Part shown: positions 23,019 to 34,211 of the stretch, in pieces | Position numbering within the stretch: position 1 is the first letter of the stretch | Layout: the number at the start of each line of letters is the position of its first letter | Assembly (NCBI GenBank): GCA_029718625.1 | Contig: CM056383.1 | Span: forward strand, 18,562,722 to 18,626,721 | DNA from: Synaphobranchus kaupii | Lineage: Eukaryota > Chordata > Actinopteri > Anguilliformes > Synaphobranchidae | Length of the DNA: 64,000 bases | Direction of reading: 5' to 3' | The notes under the pieces: generated by a model | What the model saw: only the letters and a program-made list of their open reading frames with translations | The model's database searches: none | Told to the model about the DNA's origin: nothing | Translations under genes and position numbers: made by a program

Positions 23019-23845
23019 TAGGGATGGGGGTTTTGGCTTTTTTTGGTACACGTTTAAACGGTAACATGATGTCATAGCTTAAGCGATGACATCATATCCA
23101 TAGAGGCCAACGATACTGGTCGGAAACTCGGGTAGCTGCTAGTAAGTAAGCAAGTAGTTATGAAAGATTAACGTTAGGAGGTAAATATAGGTTAGAATAT
23201 AATAGAATATACTTTACTGTTTCAAAATGTTTTCATAAAATAAACTAGTGTCATGAAATTCAAATAAAATCACGGAGTGTTTTTGTTATTGTCCACCGGC
23301 TTGGGACTGAGTAAAATGGCTCAACATATTCCATCAGAGACCGAAAGCCTGGCGCATCCACTTCGCTTAATGGTCTTGTGTCTTTAAAAATCATATCCGC
23401 AATCAGCTGGGTGATTTTTGCAGCTCTCTGTGGAGTGCACTTGTAGAAGACTGAGCCTATTCGGGGTTGGGTGCTAGCATTACCCACCGCGGCATCTTGT
23501 TCAAAATCTACGTTCGCGTGTTTTAATCACAGATGATTGTTCATTGAGCCGGTACTCCCCCCTTTCACATTTAAAACGACACCAGTGTACATGTTACCGA
23601 GTTGCCGTCGACTTGTTTTGTAAAATAATTCCAGGCTTTAGCTTTTCCGCCGCTCATTTTGATGCTTTCACTCAAATTCACTGACTCACTCCCGCATTTT
23701 TTCCATCAACCTTAGCCTACTTATGTTGACGTGATTTCCGATCTAGATATATTTAAATGCTTTAGATATATACATAATATTATCCTAAACGGATAGTGAA
23801 TAATTTTCGTGTACACGGTTAAACGTGTACACGACCCCATCCCTA
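23019..23845 (-). mobile_element. hAT element, internally deleted
   Basis: The ends are TAGGGATGGGG (23019) and CCCCATCCCTA (to 23845), inverted repeats. Both sides are flanked by the identical 8-bp GTAGTTAT (23011-23018 and 23846-23853), the target duplication size of hAT elements. The insertion sits in a tandem repeat unit whose sequence continues on the other side, so insertion and boundary are unambiguous. The inside carries the N-terminal part of a hAT transposase on the minus strand and lacks the rest. The short subterminal palindromic sequence CGTGTACACG/GGTACACGTTTAAAC lies next to both ends. Confidence 0.92.
23260..23657 (-). pseudogene. hAT transposase N-terminus with BED-type finger, frameshifted
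   Basis: From the ATG at 23657 the frame reads MSGGKAKAWNYFTKQVDGNS with VTCTLV, matching the start of a BED zinc finger (aromatic WNYF, then the first Cys). It then shifts phase. The second pair of ligands is recognisable in another frame as SMNNHL..KH-like sequence. The frame 23487-23260 continues with TQLIADMIFKDTRPLSEVDA and GFRSLMEY...YSVPSR, typical of the region after the BED finger in ZBED/hAT transposases. The catalytic and dimerisation domains are absent. BED fingers bind the transposon ends. It is dead from frameshift and truncation. Confidence 0.85.
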
Positions 23846-23900
23846 GTAGTTATATGAATATATGAAATATATGTGTGTGACAGCTAAAGTTAGCAACTGA

Positions 23901-26045
23901 TAGCGATTGTGATCAAGGTAGCAAATATGAAAGTTGATTAGCCTCTATTAACAAATATAATTTCAGATTATGAAATGTGATAAAATTTTCATTTTATTTT
24001 TGCCTAACTGGGTGGGAATATTAAGGAAATAGCAACATAAAATGATAAAAAATACCATGAAAATGTTGATACTTACTTTTACCTCAGGATTACAAGAGCG
24101 TGATGAACAGGAAGTAACAACGATCTTGTAGAAGGGACAGTAACCACAACAGTAGCCTAACAGTAACCCCCCACACCTTGGTGTATTATACATCATTTGA
24201 AAGGTAATGGCATGATCTACAGGAATAAATGATCAAATATAGTTTAAAAAGTAAAATGTACTTTAGAAGGTGTCTTTTATAGACAATGTTCACTGAAAAA
24301 GGTACGTTTTCACTCTACTGGATGGAGGCCATCTTGGATTTCTGGGTCAAAATGATGTCATAACATCAAACTGATGACAGAATTGGAATCCTCATGGTCA
24401 ACTTACATGAAAAAGTGTCTTCATCCATGATTCTAGGTGCTCTGGTTCAAAAGTTAATTTTTCAAGACGCCGCCAGCAGCCATCTTGGATTTGGCGCCCT
24501 GGCAAAAAATCCCGGGATTTTTGGGAGGGACCTGGGGGCTAAATTTTTTATAAAAGGTCTATAGAAGTCAAATCAATCATCAAAACATGTTAGCCAGAGA
24601 ATGGTCATGGGATTGAGGTTCTGGACCCAACAAAATGTGATGCAGCCCTCTGGGTGTGTGGTCTCATGTCTCATGTCTTTTTAAAGACATATCTGATCTA
24701 GCCTCCAGTTTAGGCTACACAACATCAATAAACAATAAATAATAAAGATCTCATGTGAAAAGTAAGTTCTGATCAGCAGAACATGTGTGCACCAGCCAAT
24801 GACTGGTTGGGTTTTGTTTTGATTTAAATAAAAAAGAGAGGTGGAAAAAAACAAAAACAATGGCAGTTCCCAAGCTGGATTAGTTGAGCACCCAGATCAG
24901 ATCCAGCACACGCATTTGCAACAAATCATGTTAGCCAATTCAGCGACTGGCAACGTTGTGGTATTGATAAAATCTGGTATATCAAAACATACGCGGATGC
25001 TACTTTGCTTTAAGGTAAGGCCTGCAATATCTGAATGCATGCCATTTGGCTTTATATCTAAATACTAATGGTGACCCATAACTTTTCACCTTATATTCCA
25101 ATGGGAAGTAGAAGCAGCTGAAATGTATCCATTTACTCAGAAACAAAATACTGCGGGTCTGGTTCAGTATCATAAATAAATAATTTCATCCATATAGAAA
25201 TGCCGTCATTTACACTTCATATGGTCAATGTGGCGTTATCTTTTGAAAAACACAATGTTATGATCGCACTCTCAAATTGGAATGGAATTGCTCTGGTCTC
25301 AGTCTCAAATCATCTCCACACTTCATGGTCTCTGTCTTGACATGGACTCGAATTGCCACTGACTCTGCCTGTAATAGGACTCGACTGTATTGGCAGACCT
25401 GAGTTTAATCTTCACAACCACCACCCCCAACGCTTTTTTAAGGATGACGGGAAGAGGTAGACAAATTAACATAGCGCCTTTTCACCATCTGTATTAGCAG
25501 TACTAAACGCAGTAATTCATAACAGTTGTTTGACACAGCTATTCATGCAACTGAAACATTTATTATCAATTCTGCAATGCCTTCTAAAGAAATCCAAAAG
25601 GTAAAACATTAGCTTTTAAGAACATCACCAATTCATCTGGATGACAGGAAGAACAATCGGTTCCATTTTGTTGTATTGTGCCTGTTGCAGAGACCTACAA
25701 TGGAGACAACACAAGAAATTACATCACAACTTATGTAAGTTGTCATGTCAGTAAAGAATAAAACCATTTGTCATATCAGTTATCGTTCATCTATTCTTCA
25801 TGCATAAATGGTATGTTCATTTAAACTGTGTAGAAGTAGTGATGATTTGTTATTTTATGAAAAACTAAACTAAGGTAAGTATTTCTTAAACCTATTACAT
25901 TTCTAAGAGAAGACATTTTGAACTTTATTGTCCTTATAAATGCTTCCATAAAGTTATTTTCTGACATTACTTTAATTTCACAGACGCTGTTATCCATTGT
26001 GACTTACAGTGTGTGTTCTGTGTAAGATAACATAAGTACACATGT

Positions 26046-26095
<50 letters not shown>

Positions 26096-26681
26096 CACAC
26101 GTTATATGATCAACAATGCCAGAACTAGCTTAAAACATTCCTAGATACAGTTACTTCCGACTGCGCATTGTGATTGGCCAAGAAGCATTCCATGAGTGCC
26201 GGTATACAGTATAGCATCACTCGAACCTCATCACTGGTCGGGATCACTCTGTTTGGTTTACATTCTAATTGACCTCAGGGAAGTTTGGTTGGTTGGTACG
26301 GAAATGAATGGACACCAAGCGACAGTCGCGTCCTGTACAAAAAGCCCTGCACTCTCCGATAACTTTAGTTAGCAGCGATGTCAAGTTACTGAAGCTGAGA
26401 CACTGAATGATATTACATTATGACAATAGTTTATCAACTAACCACTGAGATAGAGTCGGAGTTTCACGGCACTGGCAACTTCCCTCCCTGGATCATCCAA
26501 ACGCCAAATCATCATGTTTGTGTTATTGTAACATTATTATTTTTCTGGCAAGAAACAAAAATGCAGACACAATGATTTGAGGTCTGGATGATCCAAGCAA
26601 GGAAGCTGCTATCTCGATCTCCACTTGTTATTTGATATTGTTTAAAGGGGTAGGAAACACTAAAACACATTTTTTGAGATG
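23901..26681. other. Intergenic, no gene seen
   Basis: GCCATCTTGGATTT occurs twice, at about 24328 and 24480, in a sequence that may be an old repeat. A (CA)n microsatellite lies at 26048-26098. No coding frame is supported. Confidence 0.5.
26048..26098. repeat. (CA)n microsatellite
   Basis: About 50 bp of CA dinucleotides. Confidence 0.97.
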
Positions 26682-27627
26682 TTAACCTCTTAATACCAAA
26701 CGCCCCCTAGTGGTAACGCGGGCGTTACGGAAGTTATTAAAGTTTATATTTCATTAATTTAATAATAGAGAATAAACTGCTAACCTCAATATGTTGATTA
26801 AATATCCTTAAGACACATCCATTCTTTCTAGGAAAATGGTTTTTAAGCCCAAAACGTCGAGTTAAAACTTCGTAAATAACGTTGTAAACTCAGACCTAAT
26901 TACCAAACATTTATTGCAGCTTGCTGCCACTCCATAAACAATGCGTTGGTAAACTATTCTGCTTGATTATATTTCACAAAACTTTGCTTTGAAAAATCGT
27001 TATGCATTAAAGCTTTAAGAAAAAACACTTGAAAACGTTTACACAGCTGTGCATGCTTTCTTCAAGTTACTAAACGGACTTGTGATTTTCTGCTCTTCGT
27101 CGCGAGTAGTTCGGCTGTGTCCCGTTCAGCATTGTGAAACTCGGCCAGTTGAGTGAGTACCAACCCCTTAGCTTAGTTTGTTTTCGACAAACCTGTTTGG
27201 GACTTGACTGCGGAGTTTTTTGTCAGACCGTTGTCAATTGCGTGCATTGTCTTGATTAATTTCACAGTAGGCCTATCCGAAGTGGGAATGACTGGTTGGG
27301 GGCAGCCTCCAGATTCAGTCTCGTTTTTCTCCCATTGGGTCTTAAACCTGTCTGTGAATTTCTGAGCCAATAGCCAAGACTGTTATCTTTCAAATAAGTG
27401 CTCATACATCATATCCAATTCAAAATATACAAGTTATGGCAGTGCGTAACAGAGGGTTAGGTTTCACTGTAGTACGCGGACGCATTAGAGCGCAATAGGG
27501 TTAGCTTATCATTTAGCTTTGCTTGTTCATAATTTACTTAGCTACGTTCCGGTTAGTAAAGAACAATTAATTAGGTAAGACCCGCAGTTCCATTTTTTTA
27601 CTTTTTTGATACAGTTTTTGTGTAGTT

Positions 27628-27766
27628 ATGTCGAGATTTTTGAGGCGTTTATCCGTGCATGAAGTGGTAGACGAACTGGACATGCCAGAAGATGTTTTTG
27701 CCGAGGGAGACTGTCCTGTCTCAGTGACGCTGAATCCACTGATGACCGAGATGATGTTGCTGACAT
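27628..27766 (+). pseudogene. piggyBac-like transposase first exon, frameshifted
   Basis: The ATG at 27628 opens MSRFLRRLSVHEVVDELDMP, followed by EDVFAEGD. The next codons are better read one base out of phase, giving the acidic SDAESTDDRDDVAD. The exon then meets GTAAGT at 27767, a consensus 5' splice site. A short helical start plus an Asp/Glu/Ser-rich stretch is the usual N-terminus of piggyBac transposases. No DDD catalytic domain follows within the element. Either the second exon was deleted or this is a non-autonomous derivative. I see one frameshift. Confidence 0.6.
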
Positions 27767-28879
27767 GTAAGTTGTTTTATCATACTAACAGTGCTATGCT
27801 ATAAATGCATTGAATTTCACCATGGCAGGTAACGTCGTTAGGGCTGGTGGTGTAACCGATTTTTCGATATACCAGTGTGAAGTCACGCAATGACATGCGG
27901 GTTCGTAATTACATTGTCAACTGTATTTTATTGTTTTTCATACAATTAATATTAAAAATTGCACATTCCAACGGTATGATAAATAATTTATGAAGTAAAC
28001 TTAGGGTGTATTGTCTGTGTTGACAAATTTGCACGTGTTACGTGGCGTTGCCAACAACACAGATGTTTGTGGAAACGATAAGTTTGGTGTAAGCATCGAA
28101 GGAAATGTGCAATTTAGCTGCAATGCGCGAATCCCTGTGTTTCTTCTGTGAAGCTAACTAACCTTATATACTTATGCATAAAATCGGTCCCTCTCAGCGA
28201 AATTAATATAGATAGTATTACCTTTACAGTGGCAAGCTAGCAAGCAAAATTACAGGTAACAAGCAGCTAGCTATCTACTTGTGTCTGAGATGAGCTACTA
28301 AATCGATTTTTTTGAGTGTGAAATGGCTTCTGGAAGTGTTTAGTAAAGTCATTGTTGCACATGAGTAAATTGTTCTGTATGCAGTACAGAAGGCTGTGCA
28401 GGTAAAAAAATGGCAATTTATGCATGGTATGAGGGAGAGAACATGATAACATGAGGGAGTACTTGTTTATTATTATTATTGTTGGATAAGGGGGACTAAT
28501 GGGTATATCAACATGGTGGACAATTCCATGGACAGGGTTAGTGGGGTTTATAATGATGCTGATTGCTCTCCTGAGGGAATGTGTAGTCTAAATGGCTTCT
28601 GTATGAATGGTTAAATAATCTCTCCTCACCCTCCACCCCCATGTTTTGATCCTTTGCCTTTTTTTGTTTTTAGTTCATTTTTTCAAGCTTTTTGGACCCT
28701 GCCATTTTGTACTTTCTTTGTGTAAATACGGTAACTTCAGCAATTAGAGGGCAAGGATCTTTTTATTTGTTACAGCAGGGGTGTTTTTATTTTATCTAGG
28801 AAACTGGTGGACCTTTGATTTTTTATCCACTGCACTTTTAGTAGTACACCTTAGTGCACTTGTATATAGTTGATATATG

Positions 28880-30338
28880 TGTTACGTATCAGATACGGGA
28901 CGAACCCAAGTGCAACGACCAGGAGACAGATTCACAAAAAAAGGAGTTTTTAATAAATTAAGTGTTGGGGTAGTCCCAACACTGTACAGGAATGGCAACA
29001 CACAGAATAACACAGGTATTGCCTGGAAGCCCGGGGCGGGCTGCTCCAAGCCGGAGCTGGACTGGAGGATCTGGAACTTATCGTTCCAAGCCGGAACTGG
29101 ACTGGACAGGAACTGGACCGGGAGGTCCACACGGGAATCAGGGTCTGGAACGGAATGTTCCAAACCGGAACTGGACTGGACTGGAACTGGACCGGGCGGT
29201 CCACACGGGAATCAGGGTCTGGAACGGAATGTTCCAAACCGGAACTGGACTGGACTGGAACTGGACTGGGAGGTCCACACTGGAATCAGGGTCTGGAACG
29301 GAATGTTCCAAACCGGAACTGGACTGGGCTGGAACTGGACCGGGAGGTCCACACAGGAATCCGTGTCTGGAACGGAATGTTCCAAACCGGAACTGGACTT
29401 TGAACAGGTAGTGATACGACTCACGCCTGGACTGGACTGGAACTAGCAGGGGAGCGACTCACTACGGCAGGGCTGGAACTGGACCGGAATGACTGCACCG
29501 GTACAGGACAAACAAAAACAGAGGGGGATTAGTGCAAGGAAAGGCACGGGAAGGACCGGGAGGTTCTCACGGAGGTGCAGGGCTTGGCAGGTAGGTGAAT
29601 GATGAAGCACGGCAGGGCAGGGTAGTGTGGCGTAGCTGCGGTAGGTCCGGATGGAGCTGACTGGTCTCCAGAGCTCCCGGAACCGTAACCGAAGACTTTG
29701 GTGGCTTCTTCGGCCGGACAGGAACAGCTGGAGGGTAGCCAGGAATAACGCCACCGCGGAGCCTACGCGAGCAGGAGGTGGAGGTACCGCAACACACACA
29801 ACGAACACCGGGCTTACGAACACTGCTGCTGAAGAGTGGGAGCTGGGTTAGGTGGAGGAGAAGGGAAACAGGTTAGCTACATTCACAACAGGAAATAACT
29901 GGGGAGGTAAACTACCAATCCGTAGTTTCGAGCGGAACCAAATGCTGTAAGGGGATAATATCCCACAACCAAGCGAGTAGTTCGAAGTAAAAGACCAGAT
30001 AACACAACGAGCACTAACACCAAGTGACGATAGTTAACGAACTGGCGCCGACTGGCAGCCAGCCGAAAGACTATATAGTGAGGTTAATGACAGAACTAAA
30101 TAAGGAACAGGTGTGGAAATAAAACGGGAGTGATTGCGAAACACCAGGTGAGGAAATGCATGCAACGAGGGGGAAGGAGTGAAAGGCGGAAGTAAGACAA
30201 AACAACCAGACGAACAAGACAGGGAAGGACACGCCTAGTCCGCAGCAGCGGGGAAAACACGGACAAAAGGATCCAACATGACACGGAGGGAAAACAGGAA
30301 AACACGGAAAACGAACAGGAAGGGAGCGGAACATTACA
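28880..30338 (-). mobile_element. Solo LTR (gypsy-type) with TSD ATATG
   Basis: The sequence is bounded by TG and CA (TGTTACGTATC at 28880; GGAACATTACA ending 30338). Identical 5-bp ATATG flanks lie at 28875-28879 and 30339-30343. On the minus strand it starts TGTAATG and has, near the middle, CACACCTGTTCC then CACTATATAGTC. That is the same order as the LTRs at 46005-47757 and 54512-55204 (CACCTG, then a TATATA box), so I orient it minus. Solo LTRs arise by recombination between the two LTRs of a full element. It contains a 74-bp minisatellite near its downstream end. Confidence 0.85.
29040..29410. repeat. 74-bp minisatellite inside solo LTR
   Basis: The block CGGAATGTTCCAAACCGGAA starts at 29151, 29225, 29299 and 29373, exactly 74 bp apart, with degenerate copies to the left. 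Each unit also carries CTGGACTGG steps and GGTCCACAC. GGAATGTTCC is itself palindromic. The 189-aa and 139-aa open frames here are by-products: 74 is not a multiple of three, so successive copies are read in different frames. Confidence 0.95.
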
Positions 30339-31166
30339 ATATGTTTGTCATGTATAAAGTTTTGCCTCCTAAAACCCAACCCCAACGTCCCCGTCGTAGG
30401 AGGAGGCAACAGAATAAAGGACAGGACTGGCAAGCAGTAATGTGTAGGGAAGTTTCATACTATTCCCATTATTCATTTGAAAACCTGTTTGCATATACAG
30501 TACGTACCTGGACTCATTTCTGGCTAATGGGGCTCTGGTGAAATACACAAGATTCACTGTGCTGCTACATGGGTTTTGACAGCTTTTTGTGACCTCGGAT
30601 AGTTAGTTGTGTAATATGAAGAGCACCAAGAACACGTCTACAAATGAACTTTTATTGCCAATATTGACAAATTATCTCATTTTATTGTAAAAACCTAAAA
30701 AATAAATCATATTGAGACCTTTCTGGAATATTGCCATTTTTGGCACATTTGGCACCATTTGGATATGAAAAAGGTTGACCTGAAAAAAACCCTGTAAAAT
30801 TTGAATGGTTTGAGATATTGACACCAGATTGTTACCAGAGGTAGGCAGCATATTGATGAATCAGATAGAGGAGTAATTTCCTCCATAGCATTTGTAGCTC
30901 CCCAGGTAAAAATTCTTAAACTTAAATGGTGTACCCGTTTTTTTAGTTTTTTTATATTTTCTGTACATAAATTGTTGTAGTTAAGTATCAAAAACTGGAT
31001 TTCTATGAGTTCTCACTGCTTAGTCGTAATACTGCAGGTGTCTCCTTTAATAAAAGCCATGAACCATATTTGTACCATTTATAGTTTTTGAGATAACCAC
31101 CTTTGTTTGTCACTAGTGAAAACAGGTGAAAATTGGCCTATTTTGCCCTCGGTAGGAAGAGGTTAA

Positions 31167-31432
31167 CTAATATCTAGACATTGTCTCAGATGGAAGAGAA
31201 CAATAGTATGCATTATATCTACAATTTTGGGCAAAATGTTGAATGTTAGCCGTTACATCGCCTATTCTTCTCCTTCCGGGGTTGAAAATGAAATGGGCTA
31301 CATCCTTGAAAATGACTCTGGGTGCGTCCCAATAATCGAAAAATGCACCCTCCCTTCCTCCACTACCACCTCCTCTACTCCATGCCCCGGAAACGGATCT
31401 TTGTGTTTTAATCTAATGTTGTGGATTACATC
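31167..31432. other. Intergenic, no gene seen
   Basis: GGGTGCGTCCCAATAATCG at about 31320 resembles the end of a transposon family common in fish, but no partner end was located. Confidence 0.4.
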
Positions 31433-31595
31433 TTAACCCATTTAATCCCAAATTTTTCCTTGCAATTTGAGTACATGCATTTTACTCCTTAGACCTCCCT
31501 AACACACAAACTTTATGCCCTTTTTGATTTTATGTTAGTTAAGTTAGTGAAATATTAGGTTTTATACTCGGTCACAATAGTGACCGGTGGGAAAT
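31433..31595. repeat. piggyBac-like terminal fragment (MITE-like)
   Basis: Begins TTAACCCATTTAATCCCA and ends with the palindrome CGGTCACAATAGTGACCG (31569-31586) followed by GTGGGAAAT. The same palindrome type with the following GTGGGATTG stands at 44616-44642, beyond the piggyBac transposase remnant. This suggests a non-autonomous relative of that element. Confidence 0.5.
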
Positions 31596-32771
31596 AGCAT
31601 AGTCAGAATTCATACAAATTCTTCAATTAGACCTATTTACACATTTAAAATCACAGTAACAGTAACATATGCAACATATAAGAATGAGATATGGTTAGAA
31701 TTTACTTGTGACCCTGTGATCTTGGAGAGCCGTAAAGTCACGCATCTGGTGCCGGGATGTTTACTGGGACCATCTGGCCTAAGGTTTACGGCGTCCAAGA
31801 ATGTCCTAGGATTTTATGATCCTGGGAGAGACCCTGGACTGTCTGAAACTCCCGCGCACGGACAATACAAGAGTGCCCCCACCTGACGTCACTGAGGCAG
31901 GCCACATCCCTTTCCTTCAAATAATGCCCACACAGCATAATATAACAGTACAGACTGCTTTGGTCTTCAAAAAGCCTAAAAACCTTAAAATGTGATGAAT
32001 ATTTTTGTTACATTGTACAGTATATACTGGAAATAGTCTTGACACTGACAATAATTGACAATATACATTATACACTCTTTTTCCAGAGGAATAAGCATAT
32101 ATTGTTCAGTTTCTGAGTGTTACATGAGTAAATACACACATTTAATGTACCTGACTGAACAGGGGAAACTAGGGTATAATGTAATATTCTTGACATGAAT
32201 CCTGGGACTGTTTGTGGCATTAACATTAATCACATTTGAAAACTATGCAGAGATGGGATTCTCATGACAACACGAACGTAGACCTACTCATGTTTGATAT
32301 CGTTTTGATGGTCTCGGTGTGTGTGGTGCAATGGCCTATATTTCCTAAATGGTCAACATGGAAGAAATATATATTTCATAACTCAGGAGTAAACTGCCGT
32401 TGTGGAATTATATCACAGGAAACCCTTTCTGCCAACCCCCCTGGAAGGGGGGACAAAAAGTGCAATTTAGCTTTCTGGTCAGTTTATGGTTTTACGACCG
32501 TCCGCAGCCAAATCAAACACAGAATTTGGGCATATAAGCAGAGGAAACAAAGAACTAGGGGAAGCTGTAGCCAGACTCTCCCGCACATCTCACTTTGTGT
32601 CTTGTGTGTAGCGATTGCCAGGTATGAATTAGTATTTTACTCTATACTCTATTTTGAATATGTTGTGTTTTAACCTGTAACTATGATTGATTATTTTAAA
32701 GTAAAGAACCTACCTGGTAAACTAAACTGTTAAGCTTGATTTGTGTGGTTTCTCTGAAAAAGACATTCTAT
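31596..32771. other. Intergenic, possible unrecognised LTR
   Basis: A 145-aa open frame (32236-32673) has no recognisable domain. GCATATAAGCAGAGG at about 32528 resembles a TATA box. Sequence after the hAT insertion (34212 on) continues what precedes it, so this block was one unit before insertion. An LTR is possible but unproven. Confidence 0.35.
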
Positions 32772-32779
32772 CTCTGTTA

Positions 32780-34203
32780 TAGGGTTGTCACGATACCAGA
32801 ATTTGAAACTTCGATACGAGAAAACGATACTCGATACCTCTTTCGATACCACGGCACACAAAAAAACGTCCTAGGCACACAAAATAGGATACATTTTTTT
32901 AAAATTATTATTAACAACCTGCACAGTGCTGGTACAGAAAAAGTGACTGAACACAGAACAAGATTAACATTATTATTACTATTCTTAATTGTTTTCCTAC
33001 CTTGTAGGCCTACACATTATGTAGTTATTATTGCTTTTTGTATTATTTCTTTTCTCTCTCTAATGTTGCTTCACTTGTAAACACAATACAGTCTCAGTGG
33101 GTTTCCCCTGTAAACAAAGGATAAATAAAATAAAACAAGAACATTCCAATTGCAAGGGTCTGGGTGTCCTTTGCAGCTTCTCTCTGGTGCTATATGAAAG
33201 AAAATCCATAATTAGATTTGATGGTATAATTCTTAAATTGCATGCATTTTTATACAATTAAAATTAATAAAACTCTCTGTCAGGTCCAACATCACTGGCA
33301 GTAATCAATGCGCAAGATCAGCCAGCTATTTTACGTTAGCTAACGTTGGCTGAAACTAATTTTGGATAAATGTGTAACGTTATGTCGTCAGCTCAGCTCA
33401 TGCAACCCCGTTACCTTACTTTGGCTAATGTAGTTTGTGTCGTTAAGCAACACACAACATAGCAAGCCAGCTAGTTAGATGCTAGCTTGCTCTGAGAAAA
33501 AAAAAAAAGCTAGGCTCGTTAACGTTATAGCTGCTAGCGTTAGCTTGCTCGGGGGAAACTTTCTGAGCTCATCAGCATCACATCGCAACGTCATTCATGA
33601 CAATAACTGCACGCTTATTAAATTATACATTACCTCTCTCAATTCTTTGGAGAGATCAGGATGCCGGTCCTTCAGATGCTTTGCCAAATTTGATGTGTTC
33701 CCTCCTCTTGTTGGTACAGTTTTGAACCACCTTTTGTAAATCGGCTTTTGCAAATCTTTCGCCTTTCCTTCTGCATCCGCCTCATAGGCAAAATATTGCC
33801 AAACAGCAATCCTACTATTTTCTTTTTCGACTAACGTTAGTTCTGGAGCTGGACTTGCCATGGCTAACTCTAGCTAGCTTCTTGAATAACAGTGACGGGT
33901 CGCTGGCTGTTCTGAGTGACATCCACTGGCGTGTTTTGTCTCTCGCTCTCCTTCTGATCTTCATCGTACCTGTTAGTGCTTGTGCCTCTGCCACTGTCAC
34001 TCACTCACTCACTCTGTCAGTCACATGGTGGGTTCGTTGCTGGAGAGAATGCCGTAATGAAGCCAGAGGCACTGAAGACCCACAAATATTTAATACAAAT
34101 AAAAAATAAAAAATAAAATTTAATATAGTTTTTTTTATAAAGTATCGTTTTTAAGCACGTGGTATCGAAACGTATCGAAGTATCGATACTTTTGACAACC
34201 CTA
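32780..34203 (-). mobile_element. hAT element, internally deleted
   Basis: The ends are TAGGGTTGTCA (32780) and TGACAACCCTA (to 34203). They are flanked by identical 8-bp CTCTGTTA (32772-32779; 34204-34211). Subterminal sequence is rich in CGATAC/GTATCG (CGATACTCGATACC on the left, GTATCGAAACGTATCGAAGT on the right), probably transposase-binding repeats. A BED-finger first exon lies on the minus strand at 33634-33861; no catalytic exon is visible in the 1.42 kb. So it is a non-autonomous hAT derivative of a ZBED-like parent. Confidence 0.93.
33634..33861 (-). pseudogene. hAT/ZBED transposase first exon, zinc ligands lost
   Basis: The frame from ATG 33861 has SRIAVWQYFAYEADAEGK, then PIYKRWFKTVPTRGGNTSNL, then AKHLKDRHPDL. 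This is the order of a BED finger: aromatic WQYF, C-x2-C, then NL..HL..H. The two cysteines expected in the C-x2-C position read Tyr and Trp, while the H-x4-H pair is kept, so the finger probably cannot bind zinc. The exon ends at GAGAG before GTAATG (33633-33628), a plausible 5' splice site. The rest of the transposase is missing from the element. Confidence 0.85.
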
Positions 34204-34211
34204 CTCTGTTA

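Larger units (their letters stand above)
26686..31162 (+). mobile_element. piggyBac-like TTAA-flanked element, partial
   Basis: The left end is TTAA (26682-26685) then CCTCTTAATACCAAA. The right end, read outward-in, is TTAA (31163-31166) then CCTCTTCCTACCGAG. The termini share CCTCTT..TACC. TTAA duplication and short CC-starting inverted repeats are piggyBac features. Inside, 27628-27766 looks like the acidic first exon of a piggyBac transposase with a splice donor. The catalytic exon is absent; a 1.46 kb solo LTR (28880-30338) now occupies part of the inside. Long palindromic GCGGGCGTTAC sits near the left end. The identification depends on these short ends plus the exon, so it is moderately secure. 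Confidence 0.6.

Noticed and set aside
28877..29446. A 189-codon open frame with a repeating peptide
   Set aside because: It reads a 74-bp minisatellite in a solo LTR. Since 74 is not a multiple of three, the repeats are read in different phases, and both strands are open. Not a gene.
32236..32673. A 145-codon plus-strand frame
   Set aside because: Composition and motifs match nothing recognisable. No partner exon is seen, and the flanks look like repeat or LTR DNA. Left unannotated as a gene.
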